NCBI RefSeq assembly: GCF_001279005.1 | Contig: NZ_LGCN01000224.1 | Location: 1 to 47,021, forward strand | Direction: 5' to 3' | Length of the DNA: 47,021 nucleotides | Origin: Streptomyces caelestis | GTDB taxonomy: Bacteria; Actinomycetota; Actinomycetes; Streptomycetales; Streptomycetaceae | Part shown: one piece after another, positions 35,167 through 43,867 of the stretch | Numbering within the stretch: position 1 is the first letter of the stretch | Layout: the number at the start of each line of letters is the position of its first letter | Position numbers and translations under genes: made by a program | The notes under the pieces: generated by a model | What the model saw: the letters and a program-made list of their open reading frames with translations, nothing else | What the model was told of the DNA's origin: nothing | Databases searched by the model: none

Positions 35167-36434
35167 ACGGGCCCGCGGCCGCCCTGCGGGACACCGGCGC
35201 CCGACCCGGCGCCGGTCCGGACGGCCTCCCCCGCACCGGCCTCGGGGCGGCCGCGGGCACCGACCCCGAAACCGAGGTGCTCGCCGGCCTCTCCCACGGG
35301 GTCCTGCACCCCCTCGCCCGCCGCGACCAGCGACGCAGCGGCGAGCTGTACCTGCGCGGGCTGCTCACGGCGAGCGGGCGCAAGACCATCCGCAACATCG
35401 CCTCGCACACCGGGGTGCCGGCCGACGCCCAGCGGCTGCACCACTTCATCAGCGACTCGACCTGGAGCTGGGCCCCGGTGCGCGCCGCGCTCGCCCGCCA
35501 CATGGGCGCGCTCGCACCGCCCCGCGCCTGGGTCGTGCGCACCACGACCATGCCCCGCACCGGACACGGCGGGGTGGGGGCCGACCACGTCGCCGACCCG
35601 CACACGGGACGCTCCCGCACCGCGCAGCGGGCCGTCGGGCTGTGGGCCGCCTCCGAGTGCGGCGGCTACCCGGTCGACTGGCACCTGCGGCTCGGCCCCC
35701 GCTGGCTGGGCGACGCCCGCCTGCGCGAGCAGGCCGGCATCCCCGCCGGCACGGTCGCCCTGGACCCCCTCGAGGCGGGTCTCGAGATGGTCCTCGACTC
35801 CGCCCGCACCGCGGGGGCGCCCCACCGCCCGGTCCTCCTGGACGCCCGGCAGGCCTCGGCCGGCCGGGTCGCCGCCCTGCTCGGCGCCGAGGACTTCCCC
35901 TACGTCCTGCGCATCAGCGCCTCGCAGCTGCTGACCCCCCTCACCGCCGACGGCCGCGCCACCGGCCGGGTGATCACCGCCCGGCAGCTGGCGGGCGGCC
36001 TGCCGCCGCGCCGCTTCAGCCGCGTACGCGCCCCCGACCCCTGGGCGGGCCACCACGAGGTCGCCCGGGTGCCGTGCCGGACGGCCGACACCCCGCCCGG
36101 GCCGCAGCGCCGACAGCTGCTGCTGGCCCAGAAGGACCTGCTCAGCCCGCTGCACACCGCCTTCTGGCTCACGGACCTGACCGCCTGGCCCACCGGCGCC
36201 CTGGTCCAGCTGGCCGCCACCTCGGCGCAGGTCGCCCGGGACGCGGCCGGGACCGGCCGCCGTACCGGCCTGTACGACTTCGAGGGCCGCACCTTCGCCG
36301 GCTGGCACCGCCACATCACGCTCGCCTCGACCGCCCACGCCGCCGCCCTGCTGCTCCTCTCCCGGAACCACGGCGGCCCCCGCCGGCCGACATCCCCCGC
36401 CGACCGGCGGCCGCGCCCCAAGGAGGCACCATGA
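35163..36434 (+). CDS. IS701-type transposase-like protein without catalytic residues
   Basis: 423 aa with the overall layout of IS701-family DDE transposases: RDQRRSGELYLRGLLTASGR, APVRAALARHMGALAPPRAW, CGGYPVDWHLRLGPRW, and C-terminal FEGRTFAGWHRHITLASTAH. The first catalytic Asp motif (VVDDTGFPK in the family) reads VVRTTTMPR, and the late Glu region (RIEHDYRELK) reads QVARDAAGTGR. Translation is coupled on both sides (GTGA upstream, ATGA downstream) and no terminal repeats surround it. It is thus a domesticated gene inside an operon, not an insertion. A DNA-binding regulatory role is inferred. Confidence 0.75.
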   Translation: MNGPAAALRDTGARPGAGPDGLPRTGLGAAAGTDPETEVLAGLSHGVLHPLARRDQRRSGELYLRGLLTASGRKTIRNIASHTGVPADAQRLHHFISDSTWSWAPVRAALARHMGALAPPRAWVVRTTTMPRTGHGGVGADHVADPHTGRSRTAQRAVGLWAASECGGYPVDWHLRLGPRWLGDARLREQAGIPAGTVALDPLEAGLEMVLDSARTAGAPHRPVLLDARQASAGRVAALLGAEDFPYVLRISASQLLTPLTADGRATGRVITARQLAGGLPPRRFSRVRAPDPWAGHHEVARVPCRTADTPPGPQRRQLLLAQKDLLSPLHTAFWLTDLTAWPTGALVQLAATSAQVARDAAGTGRRTGLYDFEGRTFAGWHRHITLASTAHAAALLLLSRNHGGPRRPTSPADRRPRPKEAP

Positions 36435-37366
36435 CCGCAGCGCTGCTCACCGCGTCCGCCGCCCGGGACGCGACGGCCGACAGGCCGCTCGACGGGCTGC
36501 TGCACGCCCACGGCGCGGACGGCACGGCGGTGGCGTACCCCGGGTACGACGCCCACCTGCGCGCGCTGGCCCGGCGGGGACGCCCGGCCGCCGAGGCGCT
36601 CGCCGAACTGGTCGTCCACGGCGCGCGCCGGGCCGCCGACCGGCTGCGGCCCCGCTACGAGGCCTCCGGCCGCGCCGACGGCCACGTCTGCGCCGCCGTC
36701 CCCACCGCCCTGGCCCACTCCTCCGGCGCCACCGAGGCGGGTGCGCGCGCCCTGCACGAAGCCGTCGGCCGGCCCAACCTGATGATCCGCGTCCCGGCCA
36801 CCGACCCGGGGCTGGAGGTGATCACCGCGTGCCTGTCCGAGGGCATCGGGGTGCACGCCGTGTCCGTCGCCTCCCTGGAGCGGTACGCCCGCCTCGTCGA
36901 CGCCGTCCTGACCGGGCTGGAGCGCGCCGCGGCCGGCGGCCTCGCCCCGGCCGCCGTCCCGTCGGCCGTCTCCCTCACGACCGCGGGACTGGACGAGCCG
37001 GGAGCGGCCCCGGTCCGGCCGGCGGGCCTGGCGGCCGCCACCGTCCACCTGGCGCGCCGGATGCGCGAGGAGGTCCACGACTCGCGGCGCTGGCGCGCGC
37101 TCGCCGGGCAGGGCGCCCGCCCGCACCGGCTGATGTCCGACACACCGCCCGGGACGCACGGCCACGACGACGCGAGCGCCTGGCGGACCCTCGACGCGCT
37201 GCCCGCGTACGGCCTCTGCTACCGCGGGCTGACCGCCGCCGCGGAGGCGGCCGACCTGGCCCGCTCCGCCCGCCGGCAACACCGGACGGCCCGCCTCGTC
37301 GGGACCGCCCTGCGCGGAGCCGCGGAAGAGCTCCACCGCCGGTCCTCTCCTCACCCGAGCGGGTGA
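36431..37366 (+). CDS. Transaldolase-like protein without the Schiff-base lysine
   Basis: 311 aa. The middle matches actinobacterial transaldolase: AADRLRPRYEASGRADGHVC, RPNLMIRVPATDPGLEVITA, EGIGVHAVSVASLERY. However, the N-terminal catalytic part is replaced, SxEVDPRLA reads AAVPTALA, and the Lys-bearing motif (WASTGVKDP) reads LMSDTPPGT. The enzyme should not form the Schiff base. AAGGAGG precedes the ATG, which overlaps the upstream TGA. The last gene of the operon; its stop codon lies inside the terminator hairpin. Confidence 0.75.
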   Translation: MTAALLTASAARDATADRPLDGLLHAHGADGTAVAYPGYDAHLRALARRGRPAAEALAELVVHGARRAADRLRPRYEASGRADGHVCAAVPTALAHSSGATEAGARALHEAVGRPNLMIRVPATDPGLEVITACLSEGIGVHAVSVASLERYARLVDAVLTGLERAAAGGLAPAAVPSAVSLTTAGLDEPGAAPVRPAGLAAATVHLARRMREEVHDSRRWRALAGQGARPHRLMSDTPPGTHGHDDASAWRTLDALPAYGLCYRGLTAAAEAADLARSARRQHRTARLVGTALRGAAEELHRRSSPHPSG

Positions 37367-37377
37367 GGAGAGGACCG
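37340..37377 (+). terminator. Terminator hairpin overlapping the end of the operon
   Basis: Perfect 17-bp arms (CGGTCCTCTCCTCACCC and complement) with a GAGC loop, 37340-37377. The stop TGA (37364-37366) lies in the right arm. Confidence 0.85.
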
Positions 37378-37532
37378 CACCTCCCTTGGGTCCCGATGCC
37401 CGCACCGGAGCCGACTCAAGGAAGGCATGTCATCCGTGCCGTGTGCGGAACCGGTCGAATCCGGCTTCCGGCCCGGGGCGCCCCGCCGGAAATCAGGTGC
37501 GTGCGCATCGCCGGGCGTGTCAGGCTCCGCCG

Positions 37533-38270
37533 GTGGACCGTGAACAGATCTCCCGGCATGCCCATGCGGATCATCCGATCGCAGCCCCGCTCGACGACGA
37601 CTCGGTGCGCCGGCTGCTGGAACGTGGTCTGTCACGCGGTGACGAGCGCGTACTCGACCTCGGCTGCGGCGGCGGAGAGTGGCTCCTGCGGGCCCTGACC
37701 ATGCATCCGCGGCTGCGGGCCGAGGGCGTCGACATCTCCGGGAGCTCGCTGGCGCACGCGCGTCAGGCCGCGCGGCGGCTCGGCGTGGAGGACCGCCTGG
37801 CACTCCACCCTCAGGACGCTGCGCGTTTCGCCGCCTCCCACGCCTTCGACCTGGTGCTCTGCGTGGGAGCCACGCATGCCTTCGGCGGCCTGCTCCCCAC
37901 CCTCGCGGCGGCGCGTGGACATCTGGCTCCCGGGGGGCACGTTCTGGTCGGTGACGGATTCTGGGACCGCGCCCCCTCTCCCGAGGCTGTCGAGCTGCTC
38001 GGGGAGCTCACCGACCTGCCGACCACGCTGAGCCGGGTCGTCGCGGACGGGTGGACGCCCGTCCAGGGGCACATCAGCACCCGACGGGAGCTCGACGCCT
38101 ACGAGTGGGCCTGGACGGGGTCGCTGGCCTCCTGGGCCCTGGACCACCCCACCGATCCGGACAGCGCCCAGGCGCTCGAGGCAGCCGCCACCCACCGCGA
38201 CCAATGGCTGCGGATCTACCGGGACGTGCTGGGCTTCGTCTGCCTCGTCCTGCGTCCGACGAGAGACTGA
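37533..38270 (+). CDS. Class I SAM-dependent methyltransferase
   Basis: 245 aa. Motif I is VLDLGCGGGEWLLRAL, the acidic end of strand β2 is AEGVDISGSS, and motif IV is FDLVLCVGATHAFGG, then APGGHVLVGDGFW. GTG 37533 is used (VDREQISRHAHADHP). The C-terminal domain is Trp-rich, as in small-molecule methyltransferases. It lies after the terminator, so it has its own promoter; membership of the cluster is plausible but unproven. Confidence 0.85.
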   Translation: MDREQISRHAHADHPIAAPLDDDSVRRLLERGLSRGDERVLDLGCGGGEWLLRALTMHPRLRAEGVDISGSSLAHARQAARRLGVEDRLALHPQDAARFAASHAFDLVLCVGATHAFGGLLPTLAAARGHLAPGGHVLVGDGFWDRAPSPEAVELLGELTDLPTTLSRVVADGWTPVQGHISTRRELDAYEWAWTGSLASWALDHPTDPDSAQALEAAATHRDQWLRIYRDVLGFVCLVLRPTRD

Positions 38271-38334
38271 CCTCGGTGCGGGGTCGGCCGGCCAGGTCGG
38301 CGATCCTGCCGGCAGCCCGAGGACGCGACGTGTG

Positions 38335-38790
38335 TCATCGCGTCTTCCGGCTGCCGCGTTCGGCCTCGGCGAGCTCGTTCACCGGGGCCGCGGTGGTGGT
38401 GCGGCGGACCGACAGGACGGCCCCGGCGATCGCCGTACCGACCCCGATCAGCAGACGGGTCCTGCCCGTGCCGCCGTCACCTGTCAGGACCAGGGGCGGC
38501 CCTCCTGAACCCGGACGGGGTTCTTCAGCCCGCCGATGATCCCGGGTGAGACGTGCGGGTTCCCGAACCGGAAGTCCTCCGGCCGCTTCGGTCGGGGAAA
38601 GCGGCCGGCCCGGATCGGCCGCCGCCGGCGGCGGAGCTCCTCGGTCGCCGCGCTCCGGCCGCAGCAGGTCCAGCGGGGACTGCTCGCAGGTCGGCTGTTC
38701 GCGGCGGGCGCTGGTGGCCACCTCGACGAACCACTCGCGCAGGGCCGACGGCCGCAGGCCCCGGCGGAGTGCGTCGATCGCGGCGTCCTC
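38335..38790 (-). pseudogene. istB: IS21-family istB remnant with several frameshifts
   Basis: In successive minus-strand frames one can read TCEQSPLDLLRPERGDRG, then RPEDFRFGNPHVSPGIIGG, then PLVLTGDGGTGRTRLLIGVG and TTTAAPVNELAEAERG. This is the order seen in IstB helper ATPases: LLxxE, DFdF.NP, Walker A GTGKTH and ALVNELAEA. The Walker Lys is Arg and at least two frameshifts are needed. No istA is visible. Confidence 0.65.
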
Positions 38791-39108
38791 CGGGTCGCCT
38801 GGCACCTCCCCCCGATGCCGCCGGCCCGCTCCCGCCACGCCTCCGTCCGCTCCCTGGAGAGGTGCGCCCGCCCGGCGTGGACACGGTCGCCCGACACGCA
38901 GCGGAGCGCGACCCCGCTGAACGTCACCGGGCGTGACACCGCTCGTGTGCGGCTGCGGCCGGTGACAGCGTTCTTGCCGGTGCCCCGACCGCGCGAGCGC
39001 GTACGGGCCGGTGCGGGCCGTGCCGTCCGGTTCTCGTCCCCTCGCCGTGGCTCGGATCGATCGAACATGTGTCGGCTTGCACGTCATCGAAGCCTCCGAT
39101 ATTGCTAC

Positions 39109-39131
39109 GATACCAGCATGCGGGTATGTTT
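39109..39131. promoter_or_regulatory. ARE-like box 3 upstream of the AraC-type gene
   Basis: GATACCAGCATGCGGGTATG then TTT at 39109-39131, the same core as boxes 1 and 2. It lies about 75 bp before the regulator start, so the regulator and the following ligase-SARP gene probably respond to the butyrolactone receptor. Confidence 0.72.
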
Positions 39132-39206
39132 CCCTGAGGGTGAGGTGACGGCGCACCCACGGGGGTGGCCGGTTCCGTCCCGTACGCACGGATGGAGGCT
39201 GATGCG

Positions 39207-40145
39207 GTGCCACGCATCGACGAGTTGAAGCCGACGCACGCCTTAGCCGGGCCCCTTCCCGTCGGCCGCAACGGAGTGCAGATCGTCAGGGGGCACGACG
39301 AGCCGATCGACGGGACCGCGCGGACCCACCAGTTCGGTGGGGTGCGGGTGGCTCTGGTCAAGTGCGACGGCCCGAGGGAACTGATCCGGCCGGCCCGGCA
39401 GATCGACGCGCGCACGGCGGGCTGCCTGCGCGTGGTACGGCCGCTGACCGGCACGGTCTGGGTGTTCCAGGACGGCCGGCACGGGATCGTCCGCGCCCCC
39501 AACCTCGTCTGCTTCGACAGCACCCGCCCCTACAAGGTGGTCATGCCGGAGAACTTCCGCCTGGTCGACATCATGGTGACGCACCGTCTGGTGGGCCTGA
39601 CCGCCCACGACGCCGAACCCCTGACGGCCCGGCCGTGGTCCGGCGCCGAAGGGCTCGCCGCCCTGCTGTCCTCCCTGCTCGACGGGCTCGGCCGGCACGG
39701 CAGGGAGGTGGAGACCGCGGTCGACCTGCTCGGCGGCAGCGTCGCGGGGCTGACCGCCGCGCTCTTCGCGGAGCGCATGCGCGAGGTCGCCGAGGACCCG
39801 CAGATCGCCCGGCAGACGCTGATGCTGAACATCCAGACCTATGTGCGCGAGCGGCTGGCCGACCCCGGTCTGAGCCCGGTGACGATCGCCCGCGAGCACA
39901 ACGTCTCCCTGCGCTACCTGCAGAAGATCTTCCAGGAGCACGGCATCAGCCCCGCCCGCTGGATACGCGACGAACGGCTGTCCCGCTGCCGCAGCGAACT
40001 CGCCGACGCCTCCCTGAACCACCTGCCCGTCGCACTCATCGGGGAGCGGGCCGGACTCTACGGGGCGTCCCACTTCAGCCGGCTCTTCCGCGACCGCTAC
40101 GGCATCACGCCCCGCGAGTACCGCAGGGAGCGTGGTGGTTCATGA
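39207..40145 (+). CDS. AraC-family regulator
   Basis: 312 aa. The N-terminal part fits the AraC-binding-like domain of Streptomyces regulators (GVRVALVKCDGPRELIRPAR, LVCFDSTRPYKVVMPENF). The C-terminal double helix-turn-helix is LSPVTIAREHNVSLRYLQKI and ASHFSRLFRDRYGITPREYR. GTG 39207 is preferred for the GGAGG 8 nt upstream; ATG 39192 is an in-frame alternative. It overlaps the next gene by ATGA, so it is co-expressed with the ligase-SARP protein under an ARE-like box. Confidence 0.88.
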   Translation: MPRIDELKPTHALAGPLPVGRNGVQIVRGHDEPIDGTARTHQFGGVRVALVKCDGPRELIRPARQIDARTAGCLRVVRPLTGTVWVFQDGRHGIVRAPNLVCFDSTRPYKVVMPENFRLVDIMVTHRLVGLTAHDAEPLTARPWSGAEGLAALLSSLLDGLGRHGREVETAVDLLGGSVAGLTAALFAERMREVAEDPQIARQTLMLNIQTYVRERLADPGLSPVTIAREHNVSLRYLQKIFQEHGISPARWIRDERLSRCRSELADASLNHLPVALIGERAGLYGASHFSRLFRDRYGITPREYRRERGGS

Positions 40146-43100
40146 CCGACGCCGGCCTCTCCCTGCTCGACGGCGGTCCCGCCCCGCGGCCGGAGTGCGC
40201 CACGCTCGGCAACGCGCTCGTACGGGCCGCGCTCACCTCCGTATCCGGAGGCCTGTGCTTCGTCGGCTCCGACGGCGGCGAGACCCACTGGAGCTACGCG
40301 CGTCTCCTCGAGGAGGCGGCCCGGACGCTCGGCGGGATGCGGGAGGCCGGGGTCCGCCCCGGGGAACGGGTCGTCCTGCACATCGCCGACGAACCCGAGC
40401 TGCTGACCGTGTTCTGGGCGTGCGCGCTGGGCGGGTTCGTCCCGCTGCTCGTCGGCACCGGCGCCGACCGCGCCGCCGGGCCCGGCCTGCTGCACGCGGT
40501 GTGGGAGCGCCACGGCCGCCCCCGCGTCGTCACCGGCCGGGATCAGCGGGTCCTCGCGACCACCCGGACGCACTCCGGCTGGGCCAGGGCCTGGCTCGGC
40601 CACCCGCACCACCTGCGCGCCGCCACCCCCGACCACCACCGGCACCCGGCCCGCCCCGACGACCTCGCGGCCCTGCTGCTCACCTCGGGCTCCACCGGCG
40701 CGCCCAGGGCCGTGATGCTCACCCACCGCAACATCCTCAGCCGCAGCGTCGCCACCGCCCACGCCAACGGCCTCGGCGGCGCGACCCGCACCGTCAACTG
40801 GATGCCGCTGGACCACGCCGGCGGACTGCTGCTGTTCCACGTGCGGGACGTCTACCTCGGCGCCCACCAGGTGCACGCCCGGCGGGACTGGGTCCTCGCC
40901 GACCCGCTGCGCTGGCTCACCCTGGTCGACCGGCACCGGGCCTGCACCACCTGGGCGCCCAACTTCGCCTTCTCGCTCGTCAACGACCAGGCGCACCGGC
41001 TCGCCGGCCGGACCTGGGACCTGAGCCGCCTGCGCTACCTCATGAACGGCGGCGAGGCCGTGCACGCCTCCGTGGTCCGGCGCTTCATGGAACTGCTCGC
41101 CCCCTTCCGCCTGCCCGGGGACGCGATGTTCCCCGGCTGGGGGATGTCCGAGACCGCGGCGGGCGTCGTCGACTGCCGGCTGTCCGACCTGGACACCGGG
41201 GACGACCGCTACGTGCCCGCCGGACGGCCCCACCCGGGCACCGCCGTGCGCTGCGTCGACGACCGCGGCGCACCGGTCCCCGTCGGCACCGTGGGACACC
41301 TCCAGGTGAGCGGCCCCTCGGTCACCGGCGGCTACCTCGACGACGCCGAGCACACCCGCCGCGCCTTCACCACGGACGGCTGGTTCCGCACCGGGGACCT
41401 GGCGTTCGTCGAGGACGGCGTCCTCACCGTCACCGGTCGCGCCGACGACCTGATCGAGTGCGGCGGCGTGCGCTGCCACAGCCACGAGATCGAGGCCGCG
41501 GTGGAGGAGCTGGACTTCGTCACCCCGTCCCACACCGTGGCCTGCCCGGTCACCGGCCCCGCCGGCGACGAGCTCGCCGTCTTCTACCACCCGCGTCCCG
41601 GCACCGCGCCGGACGAGGCGGAAGCCGCCGTCCGCGCCCGGGTCGCCGACCGTCTCGGACTGTCCGTGGCCCGTGTGGTCCCGGTGGACGCCCGGGACGT
41701 CCCCAGGACCGGCATCGGCAAGCTCCGCAGGACCCGGCTACGGCAGTGGTACGAGGCACGGCACGCCCGGACCGACCCCACACCCACGGACCGGCACCCC
41801 ACTGCCGTCGTCAGCGAGGGGCCCGCAGCGCGGGCAGGAAAGGAAAAGGACGTCATGACAGACACGGCACGCACCGCCGCCGACGGCGGTGCGCTGCGGA
41901 TCGGGGTGCTCGGCCCGCTGGACATCCGCTCGCAGGACGAGGACCGCACGCCCACCGCGCCGATGGCCCGGCGCGCCCTGGCGATGCTGCTGCTCAACGC
42001 CAACCGCCTGGTGTCCACCTCGGCCCTGATCGAAGAGCTCTGGGAGACCGAACCGCCGCGCCTGGCCCGCAAGACCGTCCAGACGTACGTCTACCAGATG
42101 CGCAAGGCGCTGCGCTGCCCCGGGGATCCGGACGAGCGCGTGCGGACCGGCCCCGGCGGCTACCGGATCGAGCTCCGGCCGGGGGAACTGGACCTGTGGG
42201 AGTTCGAGCACGGGGTCGTGCGCGCCCGCACCGCGCTGAGCGAAGGGGACCCGCGCACCGCCGCGACACTGCTGCGCCAGGCGCTCGCGCTGTGGCGCGG
42301 CGAGCCGTTCGCCGGGCTGGAGACGGGCATGCTGCTCGGTGCGCAGATCGCGCAGATCGCCGACTCCCGGCTCAGCGCGCTGGAGCTGCGCATCACCGCC
42401 GACCTGCAGCTCGGCCGCCACCGCGCTCTGGTGGGAGAACTGCGGCAGCTCACCGCGGACCACCCGCTCAACGAGGAGTTCGTCGCCCAGCTGATGCTCG
42501 CCGCGCACCGGTCGGGGCAGCGCGCCACCGCCCTGGAGGCGTTCGCGCGGCTGCGCCGCCGGCTCGTCGACGACCTGGGCATCGAACCGGGCGAGCGGCT
42601 CCAGCGGCTCCAGCAGGACGTACTGAACGAGGCGCTCCCCGGACCGGAGGCCGCGTCCGTCGTGGCGCCGCCCCCCGCACAGACGTCGGCCGCCGCCCCC
42701 GCCCCCGAGCCCGCACGGCCCGTCCACGGCCGACTGCCCCTGGACGCCCCGGACTTCACCGGCCGCGCCCGGGAGCTGGCCGAACTGACCGCCCTGACGG
42801 GCGAGGGCGGGGACGGAACACCACCGGGGGCGCACGGCTCGGGCCCGCGGGTCGTGGTGGTGCTGGGCCCGGTCGGAGTGGGCAAGACCGCGCTCGCCGT
42901 GCACGGGGCGCACCGGCTGGCCGGGGACTTCCCCGACGGGGTGCTGCACGCCCGGCTGCACGGCGTCGACGACCGCCCCCGTGCGGCGGCCTCCGTGCTG
43001 CGCGGGCTGCTGCGGGACTGCGGCACGGGCCTGGCGGAGTTGCCCGACGACACCGACGAACTCGCCGGGATGTTCCGGGCGTTCAGCGCCGGGCGGTCCC

Positions 43101-43819
43101 TGCTGGTGCTGCTGGACGACGCCGCCGGCACCGACCAGGTGCTGCCGCTGCTGCCGGCCGACGGCGCGAGTCTGGTACTCGTGACCTCCCGGGTCCGCCT
43201 GCCCGGCCTGCCCGGCGCCCGGACGCTGTCGCTGGGACCGCTGTCGGCCCCGGACGCGGCAGCCTTCTTCGCGGGCGTCGCCGGGCCCGAGCGCATGACC
43301 GGCGGGCCCGGCGCCGTGGGCGAGGTGACGGAGCTGATGGGCCACTACCCCCTCACCCTGCGCGCCGTGGGCGAGAAGTTCGCGGCCCGCCCGATGTGGA
43401 CGCTTCCCGACCTGGCTCTCGGGCTGATGCACGACGGCCGCCTGGCGGCGGAACTGCACGACGAGGCCTGTGACGTGCTGGCCCGGGCGTCGGCCGCCGT
43501 CGCCCGGCTGCCCGTGTCGCTGCGCCGGGCGCTGGTCCTGCTGGCGTCGACCGGGGCGGACTCCTTCGACATGGACGAGGCGGGGCGGGTGCTGGCCGGC
43601 GACACCTGGGCCGTGCAGTCCCTGATGGGCCGGCTGCTCGACCACCATGTGGTGGTGCGGGTGGACCGGCCCGACCCGTCGGCCCTCGTCCTCCGGTTGC
43701 CGGACCTGATCCGGATGTCCTTGCCCTCCCCCGACGACGCGGAACTCCGCGTCCTCCCGGGCACCGACCGCGCACTCGGCGGCCGCTCCGTGGCCGGGGT
43801 CCTGACCTCCACCGGCTGA
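40142..43819 (+). CDS. ANL ligase fused in frame to a SARP-NB-ARC regulator
   Basis: One uninterrupted 1225-aa frame. Residues 1-540 are an AMP-forming ligase with full motifs: LLTSGSTGAPRAVMLTHRNI, FPGWGMSETA, FRTGDLAFVEDGVLTVTGRA, and PRTGIGKLRR with catalytic Lys. A 30-residue Pro/Thr/Glu linker follows. From about 572 comes a SARP: an OmpR-type winged helix (LRIGVLGPLDIRSQ, YVYQMRKALR, GYRIELRPGELDLWEF), then the BTAD domain (LALWRGEPFAGLETG, EEFVAQLMLAAHRSGQRATA), then an NB-ARC with VVVLGPVGVGKTALAVHGA. No TPR tail follows. ATG 41855, after AAAGGAAAAGGACGTC, is in frame and could yield a separate 654-aa SARP. The fusion is real unless a base error hides a stop. Confidence 0.85.
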   Translation: MTDAGLSLLDGGPAPRPECATLGNALVRAALTSVSGGLCFVGSDGGETHWSYARLLEEAARTLGGMREAGVRPGERVVLHIADEPELLTVFWACALGGFVPLLVGTGADRAAGPGLLHAVWERHGRPRVVTGRDQRVLATTRTHSGWARAWLGHPHHLRAATPDHHRHPARPDDLAALLLTSGSTGAPRAVMLTHRNILSRSVATAHANGLGGATRTVNWMPLDHAGGLLLFHVRDVYLGAHQVHARRDWVLADPLRWLTLVDRHRACTTWAPNFAFSLVNDQAHRLAGRTWDLSRLRYLMNGGEAVHASVVRRFMELLAPFRLPGDAMFPGWGMSETAAGVVDCRLSDLDTGDDRYVPAGRPHPGTAVRCVDDRGAPVPVGTVGHLQVSGPSVTGGYLDDAEHTRRAFTTDGWFRTGDLAFVEDGVLTVTGRADDLIECGGVRCHSHEIEAAVEELDFVTPSHTVACPVTGPAGDELAVFYHPRPGTAPDEAEAAVRARVADRLGLSVARVVPVDARDVPRTGIGKLRRTRLRQWYEARHARTDPTPTDRHPTAVVSEGPAARAGKEKDVMTDTARTAADGGALRIGVLGPLDIRSQDEDRTPTAPMARRALAMLLLNANRLVSTSALIEELWETEPPRLARKTVQTYVYQMRKALRCPGDPDERVRTGPGGYRIELRPGELDLWEFEHGVVRARTALSEGDPRTAATLLRQALALWRGEPFAGLETGMLLGAQIAQIADSRLSALELRITADLQLGRHRALVGELRQLTADHPLNEEFVAQLMLAAHRSGQRATALEAFARLRRRLVDDLGIEPGERLQRLQQDVLNEALPGPEAASVVAPPPAQTSAAAPAPEPARPVHGRLPLDAPDFTGRARELAELTALTGEGGDGTPPGAHGSGPRVVVVLGPVGVGKTALAVHGAHRLAGDFPDGVLHARLHGVDDRPRAAASVLRGLLRDCGTGLAELPDDTDELAGMFRAFSAGRSLLVLLDDAAGTDQVLPLLPADGASLVLVTSRVRLPGLPGARTLSLGPLSAPDAAAFFAGVAGPERMTGGPGAVGEVTELMGHYPLTLRAVGEKFAARPMWTLPDLALGLMHDGRLAAELHDEACDVLARASAAVARLPVSLRRALVLLASTGADSFDMDEAGRVLAGDTWAVQSLMGRLLDHHVVVRVDRPDPSALVLRLPDLIRMSLPSPDDAELRVLPGTDRALGGRSVAGVLTSTG

Positions 43820-43838
43820 ACCCCCTCACGAACGGCAC

Positions 43839-43867
43839 ACCCCGGCCCCGTCACCCCGGGCCGGGGT
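43839..43867 (+). terminator. Hairpin terminator after the ligase-SARP gene
   Basis: ACCCCGGCCC and GGGCCGGGGT around a 9-nt loop, 20 bp past the stop. Confidence 0.65.
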
